Assembly (NCBI GenBank): GCA_041874725.1
Contig: CP097466.1
Span: 1,488,001-1,552,000, forward strand
DNA: 64,000 bases
Direction: 5' to 3'
Origin: Duganella sp. BuS-21
GTDB taxonomy: Bacteria; Pseudomonadota; Gammaproteobacteria; Burkholderiales; Burkholderiaceae_D
Each line of letters starts with the position of its first letter. The first letter of the stretch is position 1. Positions 16,426-25,727 of this stretch are shown here, piece after piece. The position numbers and the translations under genes are program-made. The notes below the pieces were generated by a model. The model had not been told where the DNA came from, did not search any database, and saw only the letters and a list, made by a program, of their open reading frames with translations.

Positions 16426-19143
16426 TTAGAAGGTGTAGGTAGCACGCACGTTGTAGGCGCGGCCGATCGGGCTGGCTGCGCTGCTCAGGTAACCAAAGCT
16501 ATACAGGCTGCTGTTGGTTGCCGGCGGTTCGGCGTTGAACAGATTGGTGATGCCGGCGGTGACCTGGATGTTCTTGAAGCCACTGTAGGTGGTGGTCAGG
16601 TTCCACATTTTCATCGAGTTGATATCGCGCCAGTACTGCGACGCCACCAAGTTCTGGTCGTGGTACTTCGAGTTGTAGTTCTGGGTCAGCGTGCTGTTCC
16701 AGTTACCCGATGCCCAGTTCAGGCGCAGCGTGTGCTTCCAGCGATAGGTGATGATCGGGAAGCTCGAGGTGGTGCCGTTGCTGGCCAGGCCGAAGCGGCC
16801 GATGTTCGACACGAACGGGCTGCCGTCATACAGCTGGTTGTCGAACTGGGTCAGGTAGGTGCCGTCCAGCGAGACCTTGAAGTCGCCGTAGCTGGTTTTC
16901 GGGAAGGCGTACGAACCGGAGACGTCGATACCGGCTGCTTTCTGGCCACCCAGGTTCATCGTGGTGTTGACGATGTAGTTGATGGTGCGGTCAGGATTAC
17001 GCACGAAGTACGACGAGTAGCCGACCGGGTCCAGGAAGTACACCTGCTCCGGCAGATTGGCCAGCATGTCGGTCATGCGGATGTTCCAGTAGTCGAACGA
17101 GATCATGCCGTTCTTGACTGGTTCCATCACCACGCCCAGCGTAAAGCCTTTCGACTTCTCCGGCTTCAGGCCGGCGTTGGAGCCGGTTTGTTTCGGCAGG
17201 GTGGTGTTGCAGACGGTCGATGCGACGAAGCCTGGCAGCGCGGTGCCGGTGCCGGCCACGCCTGGCGTGCCGCCAGGGCACAGTACCGGATCGTCCCACT
17301 TGGCGGCGGTCAGGCCGGTGGCGCCTGGCAGACGGTAGCCGTAGGCGTCGAACAGGGTCGGTGCGCGGAAGCCGGTGTTGGCCGAACCGCGGAACATCAC
17401 CTGCTTGCTAGGCTCCCAGCGGAAGCTGATCTTCGGATTGACGGTGGTGCCGAAATCGCTGAAACGGTCGGCGCGAACGGCGCCGTTCAGTTCCAGGGTC
17501 TTGGTGACCGGTGCGTTCACCTCGGCGAACAGCGCAGCGACGTTGCGACCGCCTTCGCCGTGCGATGGGCTGGTGTTGGCGTAGGTGACGTCGCTGACGA
17601 TGGCCAGCTTGGTGTCTTCGGTGGTGTCGCGGTGCAGGTCGGCGCCCACTGCGACGGCCAGCGAGCCACCCGGCAGTTCCATCAGCGCGCGGCTGGCGGT
17701 AACGTCGATGCCGGTGTAGGTCGATTTCGACGTGCGGTTCTTGGCGCCGTCCACGCTGATCGAGGCCAGGAAGGCCTTGCCGTCGGCGTCCTGCAGGCCG
17801 AACGGATTGAGCTTGCCGTTTTTCAGGCCGTCCAGCAGGCCTTGTCCGGTGACGTAGCCCTGGTGGTAGTAGTTGTCGCGCTCCGAGATGCCGACCACCA
17901 GACCAGCCTTATAGTCCCAACCCGCCAGCGTGCCTTCATCGCTGATGGCCAGGCGTTGGTTGACCTGCACGTCCTTGGTGATGGCCAGGCCCAGATCGGC
18001 CACGGCCCAGGTCAGGGTCAGTGGCGCGTTGTTCAGGCCCGCCACGGCAGGCACGCCGCCGCTACCGCCCGGATACCATTTGCTGGTCGAGGGCAGGGTG
18101 ACTGGGGCGCCTTTGACTGCCAGCGCGTTGGTCGGGTTGCGCGCGCCCTTGATGAATTCCTCGCCGCGTGCGTAGTCGATGTTGACGATGTGGTCTTCGC
18201 TCAGCTTCAAGGCGCCACGGGCGTAGAAGGTGACCTGCTGGTTGGCGTGCAGTGCGGTGCCGTATTCATTGGCGTCCAGTACGCAAGTGCCCTTCTGGCC
18301 GACGATGGAGTAAGGCGCCAGGCAGCCGCTGGCGGCGTATGGGTTCTGCGCGGTCTTGTTGGTCGGCGTGGTGAAGTTGGCCGGGGTGGCGTTGCCGCCG
18401 GTGCCCAGCGTAGGCGGACGACCGAGCGCGGTCAGTTTGTCGGCGGTGCTCAGATAGTCGCGGTCGCGCGACGACAGGCGGGTGCGCTGGTGCGCGTCGA
18501 CGGTGGCGTAGAAGCTCCAGCCGTCGCGTTCCAGGTTGCCCTTGCCCCAGGTGGCGGTCAGACGCTGTTCGTCGCCGCCGCCGTCGGCTTCCGGCTGCAC
18601 GGCTTGCGCGGTCAGTTGGGTGCCTTCGAACTGGGTCTTGGTGATGAAGTTGACCACGCCGCCGATGGCGTCGGAGCCGTAGATCGAGGATGCGCCATCG
18701 CGCAGCACTTCCACGCGCGCCACGGCGCTCATTGGAATGGTGTCCAGGTTGGCGTAGCCGTCGGCGATCGCCTCGTTGGCCAGGCGGCGGCCGTTCAGCA
18801 GCACCAGGGTGCGGTTCACGCCCAGGCCGCGCAGATTGATGTTGGTGCCGGAGCCGGCGTTCGACGGCGCCAGCGACGCCGATTGCGGCAGCGCCATCAT
18901 GAAGTCGGCCAGGGTGGTCATGCCCTGCTTGACCAGGTCTTCCGCCTTCACGGTGGTGACCGGCAGCGATGCTTCGTTGGCGACGCGCTTGATGCTCGAA
19001 CCGGTCACTTCGACGCGGGTCATGGTGGCATCGTCGCTTTGGGCGTATGCCTGGTTGGTCAGCGTCAGCACGGCCAGGCTGATGGCGGACAGCAGCAGGC
19101 GGGGTTGTGCGGAACGTTTCTGGACCGGGTGCTCGGACTTCAT
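16426..19143 (-). CDS. TonB-dependent outer-membrane receptor, probable oligogalacturonide importer
   Basis: A 905-residue outer-membrane barrel with signal peptide (MKSEHPVQKRSAQPRLLLSAISLAVLTL..., ending AYA). The plug follows: VEVTGSSIKRVANEASLPVT, then NINLRGLGVNRTLVLLNGRRL and the SSIYGSDAIGGVVNFITK box of plug domains. The C-terminus ends YTF. There is no FecA-type signalling extension. The subfamily (GSSIKR, ASSIYGSDAIGG) is typical of carbohydrate-linked receptors in Massilia/Caulobacter-type bacteria. Its place between the pectinase operon and the galacturonate regulator suggests uptake of oligogalacturonides. AAGGAGA lies before the ATG. Confidence 0.92.
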   Translation of the reverse strand: MKSEHPVQKRSAQPRLLLSAISLAVLTLTNQAYAQSDDATMTRVEVTGSSIKRVANEASLPVTTVKAEDLVKQGMTTLADFMMALPQSASLAPSNAGSGTNINLRGLGVNRTLVLLNGRRLANEAIADGYANLDTIPMSAVARVEVLRDGASSIYGSDAIGGVVNFITKTQFEGTQLTAQAVQPEADGGGDEQRLTATWGKGNLERDGWSFYATVDAHQRTRLSSRDRDYLSTADKLTALGRPPTLGTGGNATPANFTTPTNKTAQNPYAASGCLAPYSIVGQKGTCVLDANEYGTALHANQQVTFYARGALKLSEDHIVNIDYARGEEFIKGARNPTNALAVKGAPVTLPSTSKWYPGGSGGVPAVAGLNNAPLTLTWAVADLGLAITKDVQVNQRLAISDEGTLAGWDYKAGLVVGISERDNYYHQGYVTGQGLLDGLKNGKLNPFGLQDADGKAFLASISVDGAKNRTSKSTYTGIDVTASRALMELPGGSLAVAVGADLHRDTTEDTKLAIVSDVTYANTSPSHGEGGRNVAALFAEVNAPVTKTLELNGAVRADRFSDFGTTVNPKISFRWEPSKQVMFRGSANTGFRAPTLFDAYGYRLPGATGLTAAKWDDPVLCPGGTPGVAGTGTALPGFVASTVCNTTLPKQTGSNAGLKPEKSKGFTLGVVMEPVKNGMISFDYWNIRMTDMLANLPEQVYFLDPVGYSSYFVRNPDRTINYIVNTTMNLGGQKAAGIDVSGSYAFPKTSYGDFKVSLDGTYLTQFDNQLYDGSPFVSNIGRFGLASNGTTSSFPIITYRWKHTLRLNWASGNWNSTLTQNYNSKYHDQNLVASQYWRDINSMKMWNLTTTYSGFKNIQVTAGITNLFNAEPPATNSSLYSFGYLSSAASPIGRAYNVRATYTF

Positions 19144-19368
19144 GGTGTTGTCTCCTTCGTCTCTTGAATAAAGTTATACGCAACGCTGGAAAGCGCCTGC
19201 GTGAGTGGAGCACCTCGCGTACTCCGTGCCGCTGGGACGAGGGCCGCACGCCGTGCATGGTGCAGAGGGCGGCCGAGGTCGAGACGGTCAATAACTTGAT
19301 TGCTTTATTTTCGCGGCCGGCTTCGAGGCCGGTCCTGCGGTGCTACTGAATTCGGGTGCTGCCTTGGT

Positions 19369-20073
19369 TCAACCGCGCGAGAAGGTACGGGTCACGCGTT
19401 CCAGGTGGGCGCGCATGGCTTTGCGCGCCGCCGCCGGATCGTGGGCGGCGATCGCCTCCAGGATGCGGCGATGGTCCTTCAGCGTTTCCTGACGCAGTTC
19501 CTCGGTCTGGAAGTGTTCCTTGAGCTTGTGCCACAGGCGTCCGCGCTGGTCCCACAGGTAGTTCAGCGATCCCACCAGGGCGCTGTTGCCGGTGGCGCGC
19601 GCAATGGCCAGGTGGAAGTTGCGGTCGGCCTGTTCGTTGCTTGAATAATTGGCGTGGTTCTTTTCCATCTCGACCACCGCCTGCAGGATGGCGTCGATGG
19701 CGCCGTCGGTGGCGACACGCGCGGCGATGGCGGCGATCTCCGATTCGATCAGGCGGCGCGCGGACAGCACTTCGAACGGACCCGGACCCACTTCCGGCAG
19801 GTCGGCTTCGGCCGGCTCGGGCAGTTCGCTCACATACACGCCGGAACCGCCACGCACTTCGATCACGCCGCCCAACTCCAGGGCGATCAGCGCTTCGCGC
19901 AGCGAGGCGCGGCTGACGCTCAACTTGGTGGCCAGGTCGCGCTCGGACGGCAGGCGTTCGCCGGCGCCGATGTTTTCGCTGCGGATCAGTTCCTGGATGC
20001 GGTCGGCCACAACGCGGTAGAGGCGCGGTTCGTGGGCGTTGCTGTCGGCAGGAAGTGCGGTCTTTTTCAACAT
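19369..20073 (-). CDS. FadR-subfamily GntR regulator of garD-udh
   Basis: A 234-residue regulator. The winged helix is at about residues 15-85 (GAGERLPSERDLATKLSVSRASLREALIALELGGVIEVRGGSGVYV), followed by an FCD ligand domain (FEVLSARRLIESEIAAIAA, with ADRNFHLAIARATGN contributing metal or ligand histidines). The sequence resembles uronate-pathway repressors of the ExuR/UxuR type. It is divergent from garD, and three TGGTC-N-G(A/G)CCA palindromes lie between them, so it probably represses garD-udh and itself until galacturonate or galactarate appears. The start at 20073 gives the usual family length; the longer frame runs through the operators. Confidence 0.88.
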   Translation of the reverse strand: MLKKTALPADSNAHEPRLYRVVADRIQELIRSENIGAGERLPSERDLATKLSVSRASLREALIALELGGVIEVRGGSGVYVSELPEPAEADLPEVGPGPFEVLSARRLIESEIAAIAARVATDGAIDAILQAVVEMEKNHANYSSNEQADRNFHLAIARATGNSALVGSLNYLWDQRGRLWHKLKEHFQTEELRQETLKDHRRILEAIAAHDPAAARKAMRAHLERVTRTFSRG

Positions 20074-20116
20074 TGATGTCTCGTGAGTATTTCGTGTGGC
20101 TGATTTTATTGCCATC

Positions 20117-20127
20117 TGGTCAGGCCA
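20117..20127 (+). promoter_or_regulatory. operator 1, TGGTCAGGCCA
   Basis: An 11-bp near-palindrome, 19 bp (centre to centre) from operator 2 and 44 bp before the divergent gntR start. It is identical to operator 3. Confidence 0.65.
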
Positions 20128-20135
20128 TTCTAAGG

Positions 20136-20146
20136 TGGTCAGACCA
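20136..20146 (+). promoter_or_regulatory. operator 2, TGGTCAGACCA (perfect palindrome)
   Basis: TGGTC-A-GACCA is perfectly symmetric, the form expected for a FadR-subfamily dimer site. It lies about 60 bp upstream of the divergent regulator gene and 210 bp before garD. Confidence 0.7.
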
Positions 20147-20310
20147 AATGCGCAATGTGGACTAGCCAAATTAATTTTTAAATGGCATACTGAATTCATG
20201 GAGCAGCCGTCTGCGCCCCATGTGTACAAGGGCTCTCCCCTAGGAAACATGCGGTTTTCAGACTGTGGCGCGCAGGCCACAACGCAGCACTGGCCGGCCG
20301 ATAACAGAAG

Positions 20311-20321
20311 TGGTCAGGCCA
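20311..20321 (+). promoter_or_regulatory. operator 3, TGGTCAGGCCA, proximal to garD
   Basis: An exact copy of operator 1, 35 bp before the garD start codon, where binding would block the promoter or early transcript. With operators 1 and 2 it brackets the intergenic region, allowing DNA looping. Confidence 0.65.
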
Positions 20322-20356
20322 CTTCACGAGACCAAAAAACAACGTAGGAACGCCAG

Positions 20357-21919
20357 ATGACCACACCGCCGAGCGCAAATACCCCGCGCTACATCCTCAT
20401 GCACGACAACGATAACGTCGCGATTGTCGTCAACGACGGCGGCCTGCCGGCAGGCGCCGTTTTCCCGAACGGCTTAACGCTGCTGGAAGCGGTCCCGCAA
20501 GGCCACAAGGTGGCGCTGCGCGATTTGGCCAAGGGCGACCGCGTGATCCGCTACAACGTCACCATCGGTTTCGCGGTGTCGGACCTGAACGCCGGCAGTT
20601 GGCTGGCCGAACACAATGTCGAGATGCCGGCCGCGCGCGAGCTTGAAGGCCTGCCGATCGCCACCGTCAAGCCGGCGCCGATGGAGCCGCTGGAAGGCTA
20701 CACCTTCCAGGGCTACCGCAATCCGGACGGCAGCGTCGGCACGCGCAACATCCTGGCCATCACCACCACCGTGCAGTGCGTATCGGGCGTGGTGGAGTTT
20801 GCGGTGGAGCGCATCAAGCAGGAACTGCTGCCGAAGTATCCCAACGTCGACGACGTGGTCGGGCTGGAGCACACCTACGGCTGCGGCGTGGCGATCGATG
20901 CGCCGGGCGCCGACATCCCTATCCGCACCATCCGCAATATCGCGCTCAATCCGAATTTTGGCGGGCAGGCGATGGTGGTCAGCCTCGGTTGCGAGAAGCT
21001 ACAGCCTACGCGCCTGTTCCCGAGAGGTTCGATCCCGATCCAGAACGCCGGCGGCGCCGATCCTGGTTTGGTGTGCCTGCAGGATGCGCAGCACGTCGGC
21101 TTCATGTCGATGATCGACTCGATCCTGAAGCAGGCCGAGACCAATCTGGTGGAACTGAACAAGCGCCAGCGCGAAACCGTGCCGGCCTCGGAGTTGGTGG
21201 TGGGCGTGCAGTGCGGCGGCAGCGACGCCTTCTCCGGCGTGACCGCCAATCCGGCGGTGGGCTTCGCCACCGACCTGCTGGTGCGCGCGGGCGCCACCGT
21301 GATGTTCTCGGAAGTGACCGAAGTGCGCGACGGCATCGACCAACTGACCTCGCGCGCCACCACGCCGGAAGTGGCGGAAGCCATGATCCGCGAGATGGCC
21401 TGGTACGACGCCTACCTGACGCGCGGCGGCGTTGACCGCAGTGCCAACACCACGCCGGGTAACAAGAAGGGCGGCCTGTCCAACATCGTGGAAAAGGCCA
21501 TGGGCTCGATCGTCAAATCGGGCAGCTCGCCGATTTCGGGCGTGCTGTCGCCGGGCGAAAAGCTGACGCAGAAAGGCTTGATCTACGCCGCCACGCCGGC
21601 CAGCGATTTCATTTGCGGCACGCTGCAGGTGGCGGCCGGCATGAATCTGCACATCTTCACCACCGGTCGCGGCACGCCTTACGGCCTGGCTGAAGTGCCG
21701 GTGATTAAAGTCGCCACGCGCAACGACCTGGCGCGGCGCTGGCATGATCTGATGGACATCAACGCCGGGCGCATCGCCAGCGGCGAAGCCAGCATCGCCG
21801 ATGTCGGCTGGGAGATGTTTCAGATGCTGTTGGACGTCGCCAGCGGCAAGCAGACCTACGCCGAAAAATGGAAACTGCATAACGCACTGGTGCTGTTCAA
21901 TCCTGCACCGGTGACCTGA
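20357..21919 (+). CDS. garD: galactarate dehydratase (L-threo-forming)
   Basis: A 520-residue enzyme of the UxaA/GarD family that dehydrates meso-galactarate to 5-keto-4-deoxy-D-glucarate. The N-terminal SAF-like domain (about 10-100: [30 protein letters not shown]) is followed by the catalytic region with [41 protein letters not shown] and [18 protein letters not shown], where conserved cysteines and histidine bind Fe2+. It matches E. coli GarD along its whole length rather than the shorter altronate dehydratase UxaA. It is divergent from the regulator and 21 bases before udh. Its product is the substrate of KdgD. Confidence 0.94.
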   Translation: MTTPPSANTPRYILMHDNDNVAIVVNDGGLPAGAVFPNGLTLLEAVPQGHKVALRDLAKGDRVIRYNVTIGFAVSDLNAGSWLAEHNVEMPAARELEGLPIATVKPAPMEPLEGYTFQGYRNPDGSVGTRNILAITTTVQCVSGVVEFAVERIKQELLPKYPNVDDVVGLEHTYGCGVAIDAPGADIPIRTIRNIALNPNFGGQAMVVSLGCEKLQPTRLFPRGSIPIQNAGGADPGLVCLQDAQHVGFMSMIDSILKQAETNLVELNKRQRETVPASELVVGVQCGGSDAFSGVTANPAVGFATDLLVRAGATVMFSEVTEVRDGIDQLTSRATTPEVAEAMIREMAWYDAYLTRGGVDRSANTTPGNKKGGLSNIVEKAMGSIVKSGSSPISGVLSPGEKLTQKGLIYAATPASDFICGTLQVAAGMNLHIFTTGRGTPYGLAEVPVIKVATRNDLARRWHDLMDINAGRIASGEASIADVGWEMFQMLLDVASGKQTYAEKWKLHNALVLFNPAPVT

Positions 21920-21940
21920 AAATAAACAAGCGAGACAAAT

Positions 21941-22747
21941 ATGGCAAAACCATTCAAACGACTGCTGCTGACCGGCGCCGCCGGCGGCCTGGGTAAAATT
22001 CTGCGCGAGCGCATCAAGCCGTGGGCCGATGTGGTGGTCCTGTCCGACATCGCCGACATGGGCGAGGCCGGCGAGGGTGAAGAGATCGTGCAGTGCGACC
22101 TGGCCGACAAGGCGGCGGTGATGAAGCTGATGGAAGGCGTGGAGGCGGTGCTGCACTTTGGCGGCATCTCGACCGAGAACACCTTCGAGAACATCATGCA
22201 GGCCAACATCCTGGGCACGGCCAATCTGTACGAGGCCGCGCACAAAAAGGGCGTCAAGCGCATCATCTTCGCCAGCTCGAATCACACGGTGGGTTTCTAC
22301 CGCAACACCGACTACATCGACGCCACCGCGCCGACCCGCCCGGATTCGTTCTACGGCGTGAGCAAATGCTTCGGCGAGCAGTTGGCCAGCTACTACTACG
22401 ACCGCGTCGGCCTGGAGACGGTGTGCCTGCGCATAGGCTCCTCGTTCCCGGAACCGGTGGACCGCCGCATGATGGTGACGTGGCTGAGTTACGACGATCT
22501 GGTGGAAGCGCTGCACCGCTCACTGTTCGCCACGCGCGTCGGTTTCACCATCCTGTTCGGCATGTCGAACAACGACGTCGCTTGGTGGAACAACAGCCAG
22601 GCCTCGCACCTGGGCTACAAGCCGAAGGACAGCTCCAGCCAGTTCGACGGCAAGTTCCCCGACAGCGGCGAATACGCATCGCCCAACGCCTCCGTCACCT
22701 ACCACGGCGGCGGCTTCGCATTGGCCGAGATTCGCTACAAGGATTAA
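21941..22747 (+). CDS. udh: uronate dehydrogenase
   Basis: A 268-residue short-chain (extended SDR-like) NAD-dependent enzyme that oxidises D-galacturonate or D-glucuronate to the aldarolactone, the entry step of the oxidative pathway. The nucleotide-binding TGAAGGLG is at 11-18, the catalytic serine in ASSNHTVGFY (S112/S113) and YGVSK supplies Y138 and K142. The pattern SSNHTVGFYRNTDYID and NNDVAWWNNSQASHLGY near the end is specific to Udh. It follows garD closely. Its stop codon overlaps by four bases the stop of the convergent PAAR gene. Confidence 0.95.
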   Translation: MAKPFKRLLLTGAAGGLGKILRERIKPWADVVVLSDIADMGEAGEGEEIVQCDLADKAAVMKLMEGVEAVLHFGGISTENTFENIMQANILGTANLYEAAHKKGVKRIIFASSNHTVGFYRNTDYIDATAPTRPDSFYGVSKCFGEQLASYYYDRVGLETVCLRIGSSFPEPVDRRMMVTWLSYDDLVEALHRSLFATRVGFTILFGMSNNDVAWWNNSQASHLGYKPKDSSSQFDGKFPDSGEYASPNASVTYHGGGFALAEIRYKD

Positions 22748-23010
22748 CTCGAAGAGAATGTGCTGATGGTGGAGATAAGCGTTGCGCCGCAACTGGTTTT
22801 ATCTCCATCGTAGGCGACGGCTTTGCCGTTGATGGTGTGCTTGCTGTTGCCGCTGATGATGGTGCAGTTTTGATGCCCGGTCATCGGGCAGAGGCACTTA
22901 TCGCCAATCAGCGCCACCGGTTTGCCACTGACCGTGAAATGTGTCGCACCACTTTCAATCACCTTGCCGCCGTGTGAGGTGGGATCACCTAATCGGATTA
23001 CGTTTGGCAT
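22744..23010 (-). CDS. PAAR-domain protein (type VI secretion spike tip)
   Basis: An 88-residue protein consisting of a single PAAR domain: MPNVIRLGDPTSHGGKVIES, then GKPVALIGDKCLCPMTGHQNCTI and a final HTINGKAVAYDGDKTSCGATL. PAAR proteins form the sharp zinc-bound cone on VgrG and carry effectors. The start at 23010 follows AAGGAG. It is the last gene of a four-gene unit with a lipase and its immunity protein. No vgrG or T6SS structural gene is in this window. Confidence 0.92.
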   Translation of the reverse strand: MPNVIRLGDPTSHGGKVIESGATHFTVSGKPVALIGDKCLCPMTGHQNCTIISGNSKHTINGKAVAYDGDKTSCGATLISTISTFSSS

Positions 23011-23020
23011 GTCATCTCCT

Positions 23021-24064
23021 TCACAGTGGATGATGGCGGCGTAAGCTGGACGATATCTTGTCCCATAAGGCCAGCGCTTCGGCATCGGATAAACTGGAAT
23101 TTACAGGTCTTCCCTGTTGTCCGTGGCCGGTGTCTAACTCAAGGATCATCAGCGGGCGGGCAGGGTCATACTGCTTACTCAACGATTCCCACATGAAGCC
23201 ATGTAGCACGCTGCCATTGGGTTCATCAACGCGCTCAAGAACTTCATCGCCCATCACTCCCGCCAATGCCCTCGGACCTTCGCGCAGCGAATGAAACCGA
23301 CTCCAGTATTCCTGCTTAATGCTGTTTTCAGCTTCACGCTGTGACAGCGGTTTGTATTGAGTCGCTCCTGAAAAAGTGCTGAGCGCGATGGATAAATCAG
23401 GATGCTCTTTCAAGCCTACAAAGATCGCTGTGAATTCAGATATGTCAACCGGGAGAGGCTCGACTAGAAGCCCGAGTTCGAAACAGAAGCCAGCTTGCGT
23501 CGGAATTCCATCTCCACCTCGCCAGCGAAGCTGGCTGATTAGTTTTTCCAGATTAGGAACATCACTGTCATATTGATACTTGGAGTAAAAGCTGTAAGTC
23601 ACATCTCGGGAACGAACGAAGGCGCGGACTGCAATCACCTGACTCTCCTCTCGAACGCCGAGATTGAAGCTCGCTTGCCACCTCCGATTGAAAACAAACA
23701 GACGTCCATGAAGGTGGTCATTCTCTATCTCCCGGATCTGTTCTAGCGAAGTACCGCCTTTGTCGTTTTTTTCTGATTTTAGCTGGGCTTCCTGAGCTAT
23801 ATTACGGGATAAAAATGCCTCATCAGTTTCAATCCAAGAGGAGATTTCATAGCCCTCTACCGTAGCACTGCGGTATGACACCAATGCGGTTTCAGGAACA
23901 TCAATAAGGAATCGCCCCACACATAAAGTTTTCATCTTCATGACTGCGATACGGTGTTCCATCTTCTTTTTCTCCTGATAATTCGCGGCGTAGCAGAATG
24001 CCAGCGCAGAACAAGCAAAAACACTTGCTGCGCCCCAAAATCGATGTCGGAATAAAGTGCTCAT
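23021..24064 (-). CDS. Tli4-like immunity protein to the T6SS lipase
   Basis: A 347-residue protein with an N-terminal hydrophobic segment (WGAASVFACSALAFCYAA, about residues 10-27), placing the bulk in the periplasm, where T6SS phospholipases act. The segment KTLCVGRFLIDVPETALVSYRS is the hallmark opening of Tli4-family immunity proteins, and two alternating alpha/beta lobes follow. Its ATG overlaps the lipase stop (ATGA), so toxin and antidote are made together. Family assignment is from remembered sequence patterns; the position after the lipase supports it. Confidence 0.82.
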   Translation of the reverse strand: MSTLFRHRFWGAASVFACSALAFCYAANYQEKKKMEHRIAVMKMKTLCVGRFLIDVPETALVSYRSATVEGYEISSWIETDEAFLSRNIAQEAQLKSEKNDKGGTSLEQIREIENDHLHGRLFVFNRRWQASFNLGVREESQVIAVRAFVRSRDVTYSFYSKYQYDSDVPNLEKLISQLRWRGGDGIPTQAGFCFELGLLVEPLPVDISEFTAIFVGLKEHPDLSIALSTFSGATQYKPLSQREAENSIKQEYWSRFHSLREGPRALAGVMGDEVLERVDEPNGSVLHGFMWESLSKQYDPARPLMILELDTGHGQQGRPVNSSLSDAEALALWDKISSSLRRHHPL

Positions 24065-25719
24065 ACGTCTTGCATCAACTTAACAATAAGGTGACGCGTC
24101 AGCGAAAGCATGTCTGCATTGCTATAGCTACCCTGATGTGCATAGCCCTGAGTGGAAAAAAGGTGTTTCACTTTTCCTTGTGGTGCAATTCCTGATTGCG
24201 CTGGTACGGTGCCATCCCCAGCCACGTCTTGCACGGACGGTACAACATCCGCGAATACATTTGGTCGCACTTCTATTCGTCTTCCACCACCGACAAGATA
24301 TTTATCCAGCTTTGCATTCCTTAGATTGGCTTCGGTCAGCACGGAAGGTGTGATGGAAAACTTCCACCTGAATGTACCGAAGGAAAGCTTGGTCTTATCA
24401 TCACCGTAAAATACGAATGTCTTAGGGTGGTAATATTCTTGAAGAATGTCTATGTGGAATTTCTGCGCTTGAAATACCGATTCAACGATCTTCTCCTTGA
24501 CCAGCCCTTTGTAATTGTTGCCGGGATCTGCAAAGGCCGGATCAATTAAGCGATACCAGGATTTAAATTCTGCATACAAATCGTATGGATTTCCAGTACA
24601 TAGATTGGTAAAGAAAGGCTTATCCAGCGCGCCTTTGGTCTGCGCAAATAGCCATGGTTTGGGATAGATATGGTTAGGTAGCAGTTCAAGCGGCCCGGGG
24701 GCTGTGGCAAGTACCGCTGTGGTATCTGCCATCGTCAGTCCCGCGATTTCTGCGAATTTTTCTGACGCCATATTTTCCAGCAGCGAATTACTTGGGCTGC
24801 TGCTTTCAGTGCCGCAGGCAAGGCGGCGATAACATACAGGCGCGCCGAGTGCCGGCATGACGCCATGGATGACCCCCGCGATTAATTGCGGGATTTGCTG
24901 TGCGCAAGCGCGCGCCACCAGTCCGCCCATCGAATGCGTGACCAGAAGAACCGCATTGCATTCTCGCTTCTTACTTTTCCAGTAAGCGATGATGCTCTCG
25001 ATCCTCTTCTTTAAAGACTGTGCAGATATTTCATTCGACTTGAGCCAGTTGTAGCCGAAGCCATAGACTGGATAATGGAACTCCGCGAACTTCTTCATTT
25101 CCTCATCGGTAAGAGGCGCTCCGATGCCGTTGTTATCTATGCCCCATCGAGACCTGTCATAGACGTTCAATGCTTGCCAATTCTCTTCCAGTGTTGGCGT
25201 GCCCCAAACAGACCAGTAAGTGGTATTCAGATTTTGCTGCAAGCTGGCCAACAGCATTCCGTAACTCGCGAGATGAATTTCACCCCATCCTCGTTCCTTG
25301 GCAATTTTCTCGTCCCATACAAACGAATTGGTAGTGAAGCCGCGAGGAATCGCACCATCAGGATCGACTTCTAGCGTGTCCCCATCAAGAATTGCCTGAC
25401 GAACGGCAGCATCGCGGCTTTTCCATTTTTTGGCTTCCTTCAAGCCTTCTTCTACGCCATTAGGCGGACGCCACGCGGCTTCGCCCGGATTCAGTTCCTT
25501 GTTCTTTCCGTCAGCGGGATTGATATGAGCACGCAAGTTGCTGCCCATGATGCCGGCGACGACAATCACCGGCATCACCTTCGCCGGAGGCACTGCAACA
25601 GCAGCCCTTGTGTTGTTGACCTTCGGGGAAAGCGACGTATATGCGCGCAGATTTCCTTCGTGGTCTTCGTATGACGGCACCGGGCGAGTAGGCTCTTTCC
25701 GATTTCCTGATGTGGCCAT
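24061..25719 (-). CDS. T6SS phospholipase effector, alpha/beta-hydrolase (Tle4/PGAP1-like)
   Basis: A 552-residue effector candidate. The nucleophile elbow is THSMGG (S263), following the oxyanion region PVIVVAGIMGSNL (50-62). The acid is likely D502 in GDGTVP and the base H528 in YAHQGSY, completing a catalytic triad. No Sec signal is present, as expected for T6SS delivery. Downstream come a Tli4-like immunity gene and a PAAR gene, upstream a transthyretin-like gene, so a delivered lipase is the best reading. The exact Tle class cannot be fixed by eye. Base composition is visibly less GC-rich than the surroundings. Confidence 0.83.
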   Translation of the reverse strand: MATSGNRKEPTRPVPSYEDHEGNLRAYTSLSPKVNNTRAAVAVPPAKVMPVIVVAGIMGSNLRAHINPADGKNKELNPGEAAWRPPNGVEEGLKEAKKWKSRDAAVRQAILDGDTLEVDPDGAIPRGFTTNSFVWDEKIAKERGWGEIHLASYGMLLASLQQNLNTTYWSVWGTPTLEENWQALNVYDRSRWGIDNNGIGAPLTDEEMKKFAEFHYPVYGFGYNWLKSNEISAQSLKKRIESIIAYWKSKKRECNAVLLVTHSMGGLVARACAQQIPQLIAGVIHGVMPALGAPVCYRRLACGTESSSPSNSLLENMASEKFAEIAGLTMADTTAVLATAPGPLELLPNHIYPKPWLFAQTKGALDKPFFTNLCTGNPYDLYAEFKSWYRLIDPAFADPGNNYKGLVKEKIVESVFQAQKFHIDILQEYYHPKTFVFYGDDKTKLSFGTFRWKFSITPSVLTEANLRNAKLDKYLVGGGRRIEVRPNVFADVVPSVQDVAGDGTVPAQSGIAPQGKVKHLFSTQGYAHQGSYSNADMLSLTRHLIVKLMQDV

Positions 25720-25727
25720 AACGTCTC

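Noticed and set aside
16297..19167. 956-codon forward frame antisense to the TonB-dependent receptor
   Set aside because: It mirrors the receptor gene in a GC-rich genome, has no ribosome site or family features and is full of low-complexity histidine/arginine/valine runs. The receptor on the other strand is complete and convincing.
19300..19345. GCCGGC..GCCGG hairpin after the second FadR-type regulator as a terminator
   Set aside because: The sequence following the stem on the reverse strand is A-rich rather than T-rich, so it does not fit an intrinsic terminator.
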